Origin: Beta vulgaris subsp. vulgaris | Lineage: Eukaryota > Streptophyta > Magnoliopsida > Caryophyllales > Amaranthaceae | DNA: 64,000 nucleotides | Assembly (NCBI RefSeq): GCF_026745355.1 | Contig: NC_079210.1 | Span: 8,578,740 to 8,642,739, forward strand | Direction of reading: 5' to 3' | Part shown: piece by piece, positions 23,159-32,151 of the stretch | How positions within the stretch are numbered: position 1 is the stretch's first letter | How the letters are laid out: each line of letters begins with the position of its first letter | Position numbers and translations under genes: made by a program | Notes under the pieces: generated by a model | Seen by the model: the letters and a program-made list of their open reading frames with translations, nothing else | The model's database searches: none | Told to the model about the DNA's origin: nothing

Positions 23159-23632
23159 TTAATTCATATTGGCCTGGGTATTCTCGAGGGGTATATTTGG
23201 GCTATCAGGCTCAGATGAACCTTCATATCCCATGCTATCAACTGAAGAAATTGTGGATACTGGGCTAGGTAGGTCAATATCAATGGCATCCCCACCCCTT
23301 TGGGCTCCATCTATTTCTATATACATTAACTCGGTGCCAAAATGAAGAATAGTGGCTAACCAAACTCCCTGGAACTCATGATTATCTCTGTTCCACTCCC
23401 CAGTTGGTAGGACTACATTAGCGTACTTATCATGGAGGATTTGGTATTTGGGTGTCTGAGGAAGGTGAATTAAGGCTAACAGAATTTGGTAGGGTTCCTC
23501 ACTGACCCATGGCTCCCAGTCAAATGCATTAATACCACTGGCCTCAACAATATCATCTATAAAATCAGGGACCGTTTTTCCTTCCAAAAGAAGTTCTTCA
23601 GAGTAATACATGTCCCTCATATGGTTAATCAT
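23159..23632 (-). CDS. extra ORF of 157 aa between primer site and gag
   Basis: This open frame precedes gag in the same sense. The protein is acidic and shows no motif I recognise. It begins MINHMRDMYYSEELLLEG, has a hydrophobic middle (EPYQILLALIHLPQTP), and ends in a Ser/Pro/Asp-rich tail (PSPVSTISSVDSMGYE). Its start codon comes straight after an acceptor-like TTTTGTTAACAG, and upstream in-frame stops make this the likely start. Its stop overlaps the ATG of the next short ORF as TAATG at 23157-23161. The duplicated left leader carries the same first 78 codons without a stop, so the frame was open in both copies. Additional ORFs next to gag are known in some plant gypsy lineages such as Ogre. 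I do not know one with this sequence in chromoviruses. It could also be captured host sequence. Confidence 0.55.
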   Translation of the reverse strand: MINHMRDMYYSEELLLEGKTVPDFIDDIVEASGINAFDWEPWVSEEPYQILLALIHLPQTPKYQILHDKYANVVLPTGEWNRDNHEFQGVWLATILHFGTELMYIEIDGAQRGGDAIDIDLPSPVSTISSVDSMGYEGSSEPDSPNIPLENTQANMN

Positions 23633-24244
23633 CTGTTAACAAAATTACTCATTAAAAGAAATATAATACACATAATACTACTATTTGCTGGCCAATGCAG
23701 CATGACCTCTTTGTTTATCCCATACATAGGGAATAATATAAATTTTTTTCCTCTACTTCCAAGAACAATCATATAAAAGTAAAAAGAATTGAGATATTAC
23801 AAGAATATCATAAGAGTAATACTAATATATGATAACTAAATATAGTTCAAGATTTGTACTAGATGCACCACTTTGGCTTAAAATATTTATTTTAAAAAAA
23901 AATCATAATTTTTTTTAAAGTGTACTTGATTTCAAGATATAGAATAGCCAAGGTGATTATAGCTCCCAGGTAAGGAAGTTACCCACAGCGTCGGGGAGAG
24001 CCTTCCTAATCCTAGACAGAGCTTGTCACCCCAACATATCTACACCCTTCATCTTTCCAAATAAAATTATAAATATAATATATACTTTTTGTGCACTAGC
24101 AAGATGCATCTATACAAATGTCAAAAAAAAAAAATTAAACTTAACAAAAACAATTTAGAATGCAAATGCGAAACTCTATATGCCCATCTTATGTCTACCC
24201 ATCAATTTTAATGTTCAACTTTTATGTTTTCAAAACCTGAAAAA

Positions 24245-24253
24245 CTGATACCA
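24245..24253 (-). other. primer-binding site, initiator-Met tRNA type
   Basis: TGGTATCAG on the minus strand, three bases inside the 5' LTR end, matches the start of the usual plant initiator-Met tRNA complement TGGTATCAGAGC. It primes minus-strand DNA synthesis in this family. Confidence 0.8.
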
Positions 24254-24256
24254 CTT

Positions 24257-26017
24257 TGTAACACCCCCAAATTACTCACTTTTAAATAGATAATTTAATA
24301 AATAATATTTGAGTAATTTAGGAGCGAGTATTACCGCCACGTGACTACCACGCTTTCGGCAACCAACTACTAACTAACCAAAATAACTTGCAGCGGAAGA
24401 CTTTAACCAAAAATAATAATACTTCTTTATTAATAAAAGTAAATATTGTCTCAAAACTCAAAATAAATGAAACATTCTAATCTAGGTGAAGATCCCCTTC
24501 CTAGTATGCTCCCATGCACATCCAAAATTCACCTGCAAATCTGCTTACCAAAAAGGTAAACAGGGCAAAGCCAAATAGGAAAAAGAAAATACGCGTCAGT
24601 ATAAAACTGAGTACGAAATGTACTAGATAAGTAACACATTTGTTAGTTCGTCATAATTTTTCATTTCGAAAACTCCATAACCAAAATTCAAGAATAACTC
24701 TTTAAGAATAAACTATTTTCAAACACTTAATAATAATTCAAGAATAACATTTTAAGAACAAACTCTTACCAAACACTTGAATAATAATTAAGAACAACAA
24801 GAACAAATTCCAAACACTTGAATAGTAATTCAAGAATAACCTTTTTAAGAATAAACTCTTTCCAAACAACTTGGATTAAAAATAATCCTGAAAACAATTC
24901 CTCTTCTTATCTCCCCTTCTATTTTGCTAAGTGTGCACACCCCCAAGCTAGTCATCCCATCACGGAGCTATATCAAGGGGTAACTATAATTGCCAACAAG
25001 TGGACTTTGAATCTCTTGATATTAATCAAGCGGAAATAATAATAATATGACTTGTAAGTCATGAATAAACTTCCTTCCTCATAAACAACTTTTTGAACAT
25101 TCAAAGTTCATAAAAACCAATCAACCTTTCCTTGTAAAAATAATTTAATTTTCCAAAAAGGATAACAAAACTTCTATATAAAATGATTGATAATATCATT
25201 CCTTCTTTTCACTTTCAAGAGTGAATAATAAAACATTGTAACCATTTTAAACCAAATTTCTAAACCAATCCAACCAATAAAATCAATAAACAACTTTATC
25301 ATATAAACCACATTTTAAAAGATCTAGCTACATAACGTACCTTGATCTTGCACAAAAGTATACTAGTATCTCCACTTAGTCTTAATCTTGAACGATCTCC
25401 TAACAAACCAATAATAAAAATCTAATAAGTAACTTATCACATGAACTTAATCATGAATGTAAACATGAATAACCTATCATGAGCATAATATTTTTGAGTA
25501 AGAAACATGGAAAATCTTTTTTTCTTTTCTTAACCCAAAGAGAATTAGAACTTGAATAAGAAATATAAAACTAGAATAGATAAGAAGAGAAAGAAGAACC
25601 TTGAAGTATGGATTCTCCAAAGTTTTTGTGTGGAAAAAATGACTAAAGATGTAGGGTATTTATAGGAGTAGAATAGGTAGAGTACTTAATTTTGAAAATT
25701 AAAGAGTTTGTAACCTTCACCATAAATTAGGAGATTAAACCAAGATTTGTAACCTTCATCATAAATTTAGAAAACAAAACTCCCCCATTTACTTCACAAT
25801 CCCGTCAAAAATAATTTTTTTTTTTTTTTTTGGTTTTTTGAATAATTTTGACTAGGATTTAAAACCAAAAGTTTAACAAATCCAATTTTGGCGCCATCTT
25901 CCGCCAAAATAATTTAAAACGAGTGAAATTGCTAAAATACCCTTTGCTTAAAATATTTATTTTAGAAAATAAATATTTTAATTAATAAATAAATACTTGA
26001 AAATATGGGGTATTACA
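24257..26017 (-). repeat. 5' LTR of the chromovirus
   Basis: This is the 1,761-bp partner of the LTR at 16362-18143, with the same TGTAATACCCC...GTGTTACA ends. It abuts copia protease coding sequence at 26018. The 5 bp outside (CAATG) would be one half of the target duplication, but the other half is lost because the left side of the element is not an LTR end. Confidence 0.95.
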
Positions 26018-27383
26018 CAATGTGTGGACTTATCACATTTGTACCTATTTGCTTTACTCTTTTAGTACTTCCATCAGGAAGTCCTAACTTCATTTCTTTC
26101 TTTAAAAACCTCATTTCAGCAAATAAAGAATGACAACTTGCCATATGATCTGATGCACCCGAGTCTATTATCCAAGACTTCTCATTAAACAGATCATAGT
26201 AAGAATAAGCATTTGAAGTACATGCTATACCTGCTGAGGTACACGAGAAGCCTTTTGTACGTGAGCTGCTTGTGTCTTGCTGTTTGTTTTGCTTCATCAT
26301 CATCATCACTTGTTGCACAATAGTGTTCACCATCTCTGTATCTTTTTTCTTTTCTTTATCATCTCTTTCTTCATCAAAATCAAAAGGAGTATCTTGTCCA
26401 CTCTCACTTGAGGTATTTGCAACGTTTCGAGCATATCTCTCCCCTGGTTTAAGAGGGCTTGGAAACCACTGAGGGAAACCATTCTTCTGGAAGCAGCTGT
26501 CTTCTAAGTGCCCCCTCTTGTGACAATAATCACATTTCTTTCTCATTTTCTCCTCCTTTGTCTCTCTTTTCCACCCTTGTTTTCCTAGATTTACTCCTTG
26601 GACATTCTTCTTTTGATGCGGGTAGTTGTAGTTTTCTCTTCCTACAGCAAAACCACTAGCTTCATTCCCAAACTCAAGAGTCCCACATATCTCCTTCCGC
26701 TTTTCTACTTGCAACACCATTTGATGTGCTTTGTTTAAGCTAGGAAGAGGGTCCAAACCCACAATATTCTGCTTCAAATTATCATATCCGGAGTTCAACT
26801 TCATGAGAAAGTCTATCACTTATTTTTTTCATCTCTCTCGAGGAGTTTCTTCATGAAATCACATGAACATTTTCCTAGTGCACCACATGTACACTCTGGA
26901 AATCCCTCAAGACTGCCCAATTCATCCCAAAAACCTTTCCATCTCCCAAAATACTCACTCACACTCATGTTGTTCAGCTCAAAAGCATTCAGTTCTTTCT
27001 TGATCATGTACAACTGAGGTGCATTAGATTGACCATATCTCTCTTCCAATTCATCCCAAAACTCCTTTGCACTATTGCAAATCAACATTTGCTCAGCTAT
27101 CTTAGCACTCACACTGGCGGTGAGCCAACATCTCAGCATAGAATTATTCCTATACCATTTATCATAGTTTTCAGCAGTAGATAAAGGTTTTGTTATCTTA
27201 CCACTGATGAAACCCAACTTGTTCTTGGCGCCAAGAGACATCCTCACACTCCTACTCCAGTTGATGTAATTTTTTTCTATTGAAAATAATAGGTCCCAGA
27301 GCTGTATTAGATTGCTCCGAGCTTCCTAAATAATATGGATCGGCATAAGGTATTGTCTGTTGTTTTTCACTCTTATCTCCCAT
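26018..27383 (-). pseudogene. copia gag and protease of the split element
   Basis: Gag starts at ATG 27383 (MGDKSEKQQTIPYADPYYL), the usual N-terminus of plant copia gag, and continues with LGAKNKLGFISG and the UBN2-type region (WDELEERYGQSN, near 27040-27090). A CCHC knuckle CDYCHKRGHLEDSC lies near 26495-26536, and the protease active site WIIDSGASDHMAS near 26130-26170. Extra or missing bases in A runs near 27272 and 26818 shift the frame twice. Coding sequence stops at 26018, where the chromovirus LTR begins, just after the protease core. Integrase never follows. Confidence 0.93.
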
Positions 27384-27550
27384 ACTAAAGAATTTGTCAA
27401 GCTCGAAATCAAAATCTGAGGTCTCAATCTTGACACAAAAATATCAAAGATTTGATCTTTGATGAAAAGAAAAATGGGAAAGATTTCAGCTTTGACAACA
27501 GAAGAACAGCAAAAGAAAAAGAAATAATTTCAGAGAGCCTAACACCTAGT

Positions 27551-27564
27551 TAGCTCTGATACCA
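27551..27564 (-). other. copia primer-binding site
   Basis: TGGTATCAGAGCTA on the minus strand lies directly against the inner end of the 5' LTR. This is the standard initiator-Met tRNA complement for plant copia. Confidence 0.92.
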
Positions 27565-27865
27565 TGAAGAAACCTGTGCAATATCAGGTTTCATTCCTTG
27601 ATGAAATAAAGAACGAAGAAAAAGACTTGGAGGCACAGCAATGATGATTGGGGCTCTCAAGCCTAAAAGGATTCTACCTACCTTTATATATACACCTTGC
27701 ACTTCACTACAGTCCAAGAAAGGACAGTGCATCACCAATACAGCTCACAACAAAGGAAATAACACCTAATATATACTTTAACAAGAAAAATAAAACTACT
27801 GAAAATACTAACAGCTAGAAACTATTTACAGAATAATTACAGAGTAATTATGCACATATTCTACA
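27565..27865 (-). repeat. 5' LTR of the split copia element
   Basis: The 301-bp partner of 14069-14370 has TGTAGAA...TTCTTCA ends on the minus strand, followed by the outer TTTTC duplication at 27866-27870. Confidence 0.95.
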
Positions 27866-28345
27866 TTTTCATTATGTATGAGTGCTTTGGATAATTCTGG
27901 CTAGGATTTATGTACACATTATAAAGATATAGAGGGATAAAGGATACCTTTTGACGAATACCCCTACTAGGGAATGATATAACTTTAGGAGAATCATCAA
28001 CCAAAACTCAAAAAGATGTTGTCTTGATGCTTTATTCTACCATTTAATCCATTTTTTCATCAAAACCAAATTGTTTAGAAACTTCTAAGATGTAGTTCTA
28101 CTCCAATCTATCATAACTTTTTTTCATGTCAAGTTTTAAATCTGTATATCGAACTATAACTTTACGATTTATAACTGAATAAAATGAAAAATCTAACTGA
28201 CAATGAGCATATTATACTGAATGAATTTATCAGAGATAAAATATCCTTGAAGTGGATGGATAAGGTTTATGTCTATTGGCAATAATCTCAAAAATCATTT
28301 TATCGATAGTGGAACATAAAGTAATAGGTCTCGAGTGTCAAGAGT
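27866..28345 (-). pseudogene. LINE reverse transcriptase remnant, upstream part
   Basis: On the minus strand from about 28345, patches match the L1-type plant RT order. A RPITLCSTIDKMIFEIIANR-like patch (28280-28345) is followed by LKLDMKKSYDRLE near 28110-28150, then a PSRGIRQ-like patch near 27960-28000. Stops interrupt every patch. The copia element inserted just after this part, and the RT continues at 14068. The remnant is the oldest layer of the nest. Confidence 0.75.
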
Positions 28346-28519
28346 GATTAGAGGATGTTGGGTTGTCAACTTATAGAACGAGAGCTAGAAATGTATTATT
28401 TGTTTCTTTTAGGATACTTGGAGGATGAAAAATACAATTGGAGGATGGTTGAGACACGATATAGTTGGAGGATGGTTAAGACTGCTTTTTTACTTGTGCG
28501 ATATAGAAATGTATTATTT

Positions 28520-29988
28520 CACTAGTGGAAAAATGAAGAAGGGCTGCGCTAAAAAAGGCATGTAGGGCTGCGCTTTTTGACTGCAGCCCTTTCAGTAGCA
28601 GCCCTTCACTTTTTAAGTAGGGCTGCGCTAGAAAAGCGCAGCCCTTAAGCTAGAAGGGCTGCGCTAGTTAGGAAAAAGCGCAGCCCTTCTAGCCCAGAAG
28701 GGCTGCGCTAGTTAGGAAAAAGCGCAGCCCTTCTGGGCTAGAAGGGCTGCGCTTTTTCCTAACTAGCGCAGCCCTTCCTACCAAAAAAAAAAATAAAAAA
28801 AAAAAAATTTTTTTTGTCATTTTTTTACTCATAATCTCACATTTTCTGAAATTAAACATAAGAGAAGAGAAACGAAACGAAAATACTAAATCCAAAACAA
28901 TAAAAAGAATGAAACGAAAACGAAAAAAAGGAACAAAAACTAATATACAAAGAGAAGTATACAATAAGTATACAAGAAGTATACAAGAACATTAATCAAA
29001 ATAAACAAAGAGAAGTATACAAGAATAACATTAATCAAAATAAACAAAGAGAAGTATACAAGAATAACATTCAAAACAAAGAGAAGTATACAAGAACATT
29101 AATCAAAACAAAGAGAAGTATACAAGCAAGAACATTAATCAAAACAAAGAGAAGTATACAAGCAAGAACATTAATCAAAATATATAAACAAAGAGAAGTA
29201 TACAAGAACATTATAGATCTGAAAAAATACAAGAACTACAACCTAATAATGTTTAAATACATAAAACAAAACCCAAATACATAATTTAAAGGAAAAAAAA
29301 ATTTCGGAAAAACTTAAAATGGCTATTTGGAGGCTTAAACGAACTCGGATGGCTTAAAAAGCCTAAACATCACCGCAAAGCAGTGAGTTTGACTTGTTGG
29401 CTCGTTCCGCTTCCGAAAAGGTATCACAATAGGCAATCGGACTCCGTCGTCATGTTTAGTGCAAATCGGAAAAACTTAAAATGGGTTTTTGAGACAAATG
29501 TTTATGGGAGTTTTTGAGAGAGGAGAAGATGAGAGATAAGAGAGGGTGAGAGATAAGGAGGAAAGGAATAATGAGGGACGTGAGAGAGGAGAGAGAATGA
29601 GGGATAATATATTTGACGAATCCCCGCTCAATATTTCAAAGCGCGCGATTCCGAAATTTCAAAATTTTTCAGGAAGGGCTGCGCTTTTTTAAAAAAGCGC
29701 AGCCCTACTAAGCAGAAGGGCTGCGCTTTTTAAAAAAGCGCAGCCCTTCACTTAGTAGGGCTGCGCTTTTCAAAAAGGCGCAGCCCTTCTTACCTACAGA
29801 AGGGCTGCGCTTTTTTGAAAAAGCGCAGCCCTACTAGTGAAGGGCTGCGCCTTTTTAAAAAAGCGCAGCCCTTCTTCTTAGTAGGGCTGCGCTTTTTTAA
29901 AAAAGCGCAGCCCTTCACTAGTAGGGCTGCGCTTTTACGAAAAGCGCAGCCCTTCCTGCGCAGCCCTTTATGTTTTTTCCCCTAGTTT
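28520..29988. mobile_element. CACTA-type MITE with arrays of inverted GGGCTGCGC motifs
   Basis: The left end reads CACTAGTGGAAAAATG. The right end, reversed, reads ACTAGGGGAAAAAACAT. TTT lies just outside both, consistent with a 3-bp duplication and a decayed last base. Subterminal regions (28543-28785 and 29670-29970) are packed with AAGGGCTGCGC in alternating orientation, separated by short AT spacers, and can form long hairpins. CACTA ends plus dense subterminal repeats fit En/Spm-type elements, whose transposase binds such repeats. The 0.9-kb interior has no transposase. It carries a tandem-like run of AAACAAAGAGAAGTATACAA units at 28940-29210. Confidence 0.78.
28940..29215 (+). repeat. 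short tandem repeat inside the CACTA-type MITE
   Basis: About eight imperfect copies of a 25-40 bp unit centre on CAAAGAGAAGTATACAAG and AACATTAATCAAAA. No ORF. Confidence 0.75.
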
Positions 29989-29991
29989 TGT

Positions 29992-30709
29992 TTCTACGAT
30001 AAGGTTGTTTTTTTACTTGTGCGAAGGAGAGAACAGAAGAGGTGGTGGTAGTTCTCTTGATCGTGGGGTAGGAAAAGGGTATTTCTTTCAATGGTTGATT
30101 GATTGTTTTCCGGAATACGTTATTTTTAGCCAACAAACAGAAAGTGTTTCTTTGTAATTCCTATCTTGTTATTTCCATTTTCTTTAAGTAAAATAAAATA
30201 TACAGTTGTAAACCATTGATAGAAGAACGACAAGTAAAGGTGGCAATGGATCAGAGGTGGATCGGGTGGGGCTTCATCCGCTAACAATACATCCATTATT
30301 CGATCTGTCCATCATCCAGTTTACCCTTCACCCACATCCGATTCACCCATTATCAAAGGATAAATCAGGTGGTTCGGTGATTAACCGAGTGAATACAAAT
30401 GTATACACATATATCACACTTTCACAATAGGTCAAGATTTGGGAAGAAAGTGATTAATATATTACAACTTTGACATATCCTTCTAATATTTATTCATTTC
30501 CACTGAGAAAAGAATCAAAATGCAATCCAAAATATCGCAAATAGACATCAAACTATCAATAATTATAAATATATACTTCCTACGTTCTTTTTCTATAGCA
30601 ACAATTGAGTTTTCACGCTTACAAATGGACAAGTTCAATTCTTAATATCTTTACTTACTTTTTAGTAAAAATTATATATTTTGAAAGTATTGAGATAAAT
30701 CTAACACGA
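29992..30709. other. gene-free stretch with possible hAT- and Stowaway-like termini
   Basis: AAAGGTGGCAATGGATC at 30237-30253 resembles the end of common plant hAT-type MITEs, and TACTTCCTACGTTCTTTTTC near 30577 resembles a degraded Stowaway-type end. No opposite termini or ORFs were found, so these are only hints. Confidence 0.25.
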
Positions 30710-31645
30710 CCTCACCTTAGTTTAAAAGGTACAAAGCGAACCGAGGCGCAAAGTGCAAGGAGATGGGAGGCGCAAGGCGTAAGGCAGAGGCACACGCATC
30801 TTGTAGGCGAGGCACACCTTGGTACCAAAATCCTTAATAATCAATAATAGAACATATTACATATATAATCAAAAGAATATAATAATTTAAATAATATAAG
30901 ATATTATAATAAAAAACTGTGTAGATTTATGATTGCTTATTTACAGTATAACAATGAAATTAAGTTGCTTGTTTTAAAAAAACAACCTTATGTTAAGAAG
31001 AACAAAAAATTGTGTTTTGACATATTAAGGGGAAAAAAAGGACGACAGAAAAGAAGGACTAGAAAAGGAGAGGATAGGGAAAAAGAAAAAATATTAAAGA
31101 AAAAAAAGAGAAAGAACTAAAGAAGTCACGTGACTAAACAACTTCAGTCATAAAGGTGAAAAAAAAGATAAAATCTGGTAAATAGGAGAGAGAAAAACAA
31201 AGTCTGATAGCCTCGATCGAAAGAGAAAAGCTTTTAGAGAAGAAGAAAAGAATAGAAGAAAGAGAAGATCGAGAAGAGAGAGAGAGAGATGATCGAAGAG
31301 AACTTACCTCAGATATGTTCACTAGCGTCGACCACTCAATTTCGCAAATTAAGGTTTTCCCCAAAATTAGGGCTTCTGATTTTCAGTTGAAATTTGAGAT
31401 ATTTCATGCAATTATGTGAGGGATTTTGCTTGAAATGTGTGCATGAAATCTCAGGTAACAACCACTATCGACATGATTTATGCGCCTCTTCCTTAGAAGC
31501 ACGCGACTCGTTGCGCGTGCGCATCACCCAAAGGCGGCAAAAATGCGCGCCTGGCTTCGCTTATCGTCGTGCATTTTCCTGACTTGGCGGATGCATTTAG
31601 GCTTGCGCCTCTACTCGCTTAGCGCCTAGGCGTGCCTTAGGAATA
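30710..31645. mobile_element. possible inverted-repeat element with AGGCGC-rich ends
   Basis: Both ends carry AGGCGC/GCGCCT-rich sequence in opposite orientation: GAGGCGCAAAG and GGAGGCGCAAGGC at 30743-30775, and GCCTTGCGCC-like blocks at 31560-31640 (TTGCGCCTCTACTCGCTTAGCGCC). The centre is purine-rich (31010-31290) with no protein. Plants hold many elements with such ends. I could not define exact termini or a target duplication. Confidence 0.35.
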
Positions 31646-31730
31646 CAGTAAATCTGGTGCCGAAAAGAGGGCCGACACCCTGGTAAGATTACTTCTTTTT
31701 TTTTTTTTCTTTTTTTTTTTGAGCAAAGCG

Positions 31731-32085
31731 TCCAAGCAATAGCTGGACGAGCTGCTTCTTTTGGAGGGCAGTCCGTCCAGCTGAAGGCTGGACGAGCTGT
31801 CTTTTAGAGAACCTACTCGTCCAGGTTGGTTTCTTGACGGGCCGCCTCTTCGAAAAGCAGTACGTCCAGATGAGGGCTGGACGAGCTGTTTATTCGAGAA
31901 GCAACTCGTCCAGGTTGATTTCCTGACGGGCTGCCTCTTCGAGGAGCAACACGTCCAGACAATGGCTGGACGAGCTGCCTCTTTGAAGAGCAACTCGTCC
32001 GAATGATGGCTGGACGGGCTGCCTCTTAATAGAGCCACTCGTCCAGATGATGGCTGGACGGTCTGCATTCAAGATGAGCAGGACA
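31731..32085. repeat. 44-bp minisatellite with hairpin units in the Tat 3' region
   Basis: Eight units (starts at 31731, 31776, 31820 and so on to 32042) average 44 bp. Each keeps a TCCAG...CTGGAC inverted pair and CTGCCTCTT-like spacer. In several units CTGGAC is changed to CTTGACGGG or CCTGACGGG. Tandem repeats in this position are known for Tat-lineage elements. Confidence 0.9.
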
Positions 32086-32151
32086 TCCGGATTCATCCGG
32101 AGGATTTCCCTCTTTGAAGGGCCTCTAATCTATTTCATATATTCAATCTTT

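Larger units (their letters stand above)
15497..26017 (-). mobile_element. Ty3/gypsy chromovirus (Tekay/Del-like) with irregular left end
   Basis: Minus-strand order: 5' LTR 24257-26017, primer site 24245-24253, leader, extra ORF 23159-23632, gag and protease, RT, RNase H, integrase, chromodomain (to 18351), polypurine tract (CTTTTAAGGGGG, minus strand, near 18149-18160), 3' LTR 16362-18143. A second copy of the primer site and leader, 15497-16361, follows the 3' LTR and ends abruptly in copia RT. A simple insertion would end at the LTR, so this is a tandem or recombined element. The LTRs are nearly identical, so it is young relative to the copia host. Confidence 0.9.
14069..27865 (-). mobile_element. 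Ty1/copia element split by a nested chromovirus
   Basis: Two LTRs (14069-14370 and 27565-27865) bound the element, and the 5-bp duplication TTTTC lies outside both (14064-14068 and 27866-27870). The minus-strand order is 5' LTR, initiator-Met tRNA primer site, gag and protease (26018-27383), nested chromovirus (15497-26017), RT tail and RNase H (14341-15496), polypurine tract, 3' LTR. Integrase and most of RT are missing at the nested junction, so the nest includes a deletion of the host element. The LTRs differ at roughly ten positions by eye, a moderate age. Confidence 0.93.

Noticed and set aside
26272..26659. Ser/Leu-rich plus-strand ORFs over copia gag
   Set aside because: They are antisense shadows of the gag zinc-knuckle region.
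31637..32096. Minus-strand ORFs of 143 and 68 aa
   Set aside because: They are translations of the 44-bp minisatellite and have no independent support.
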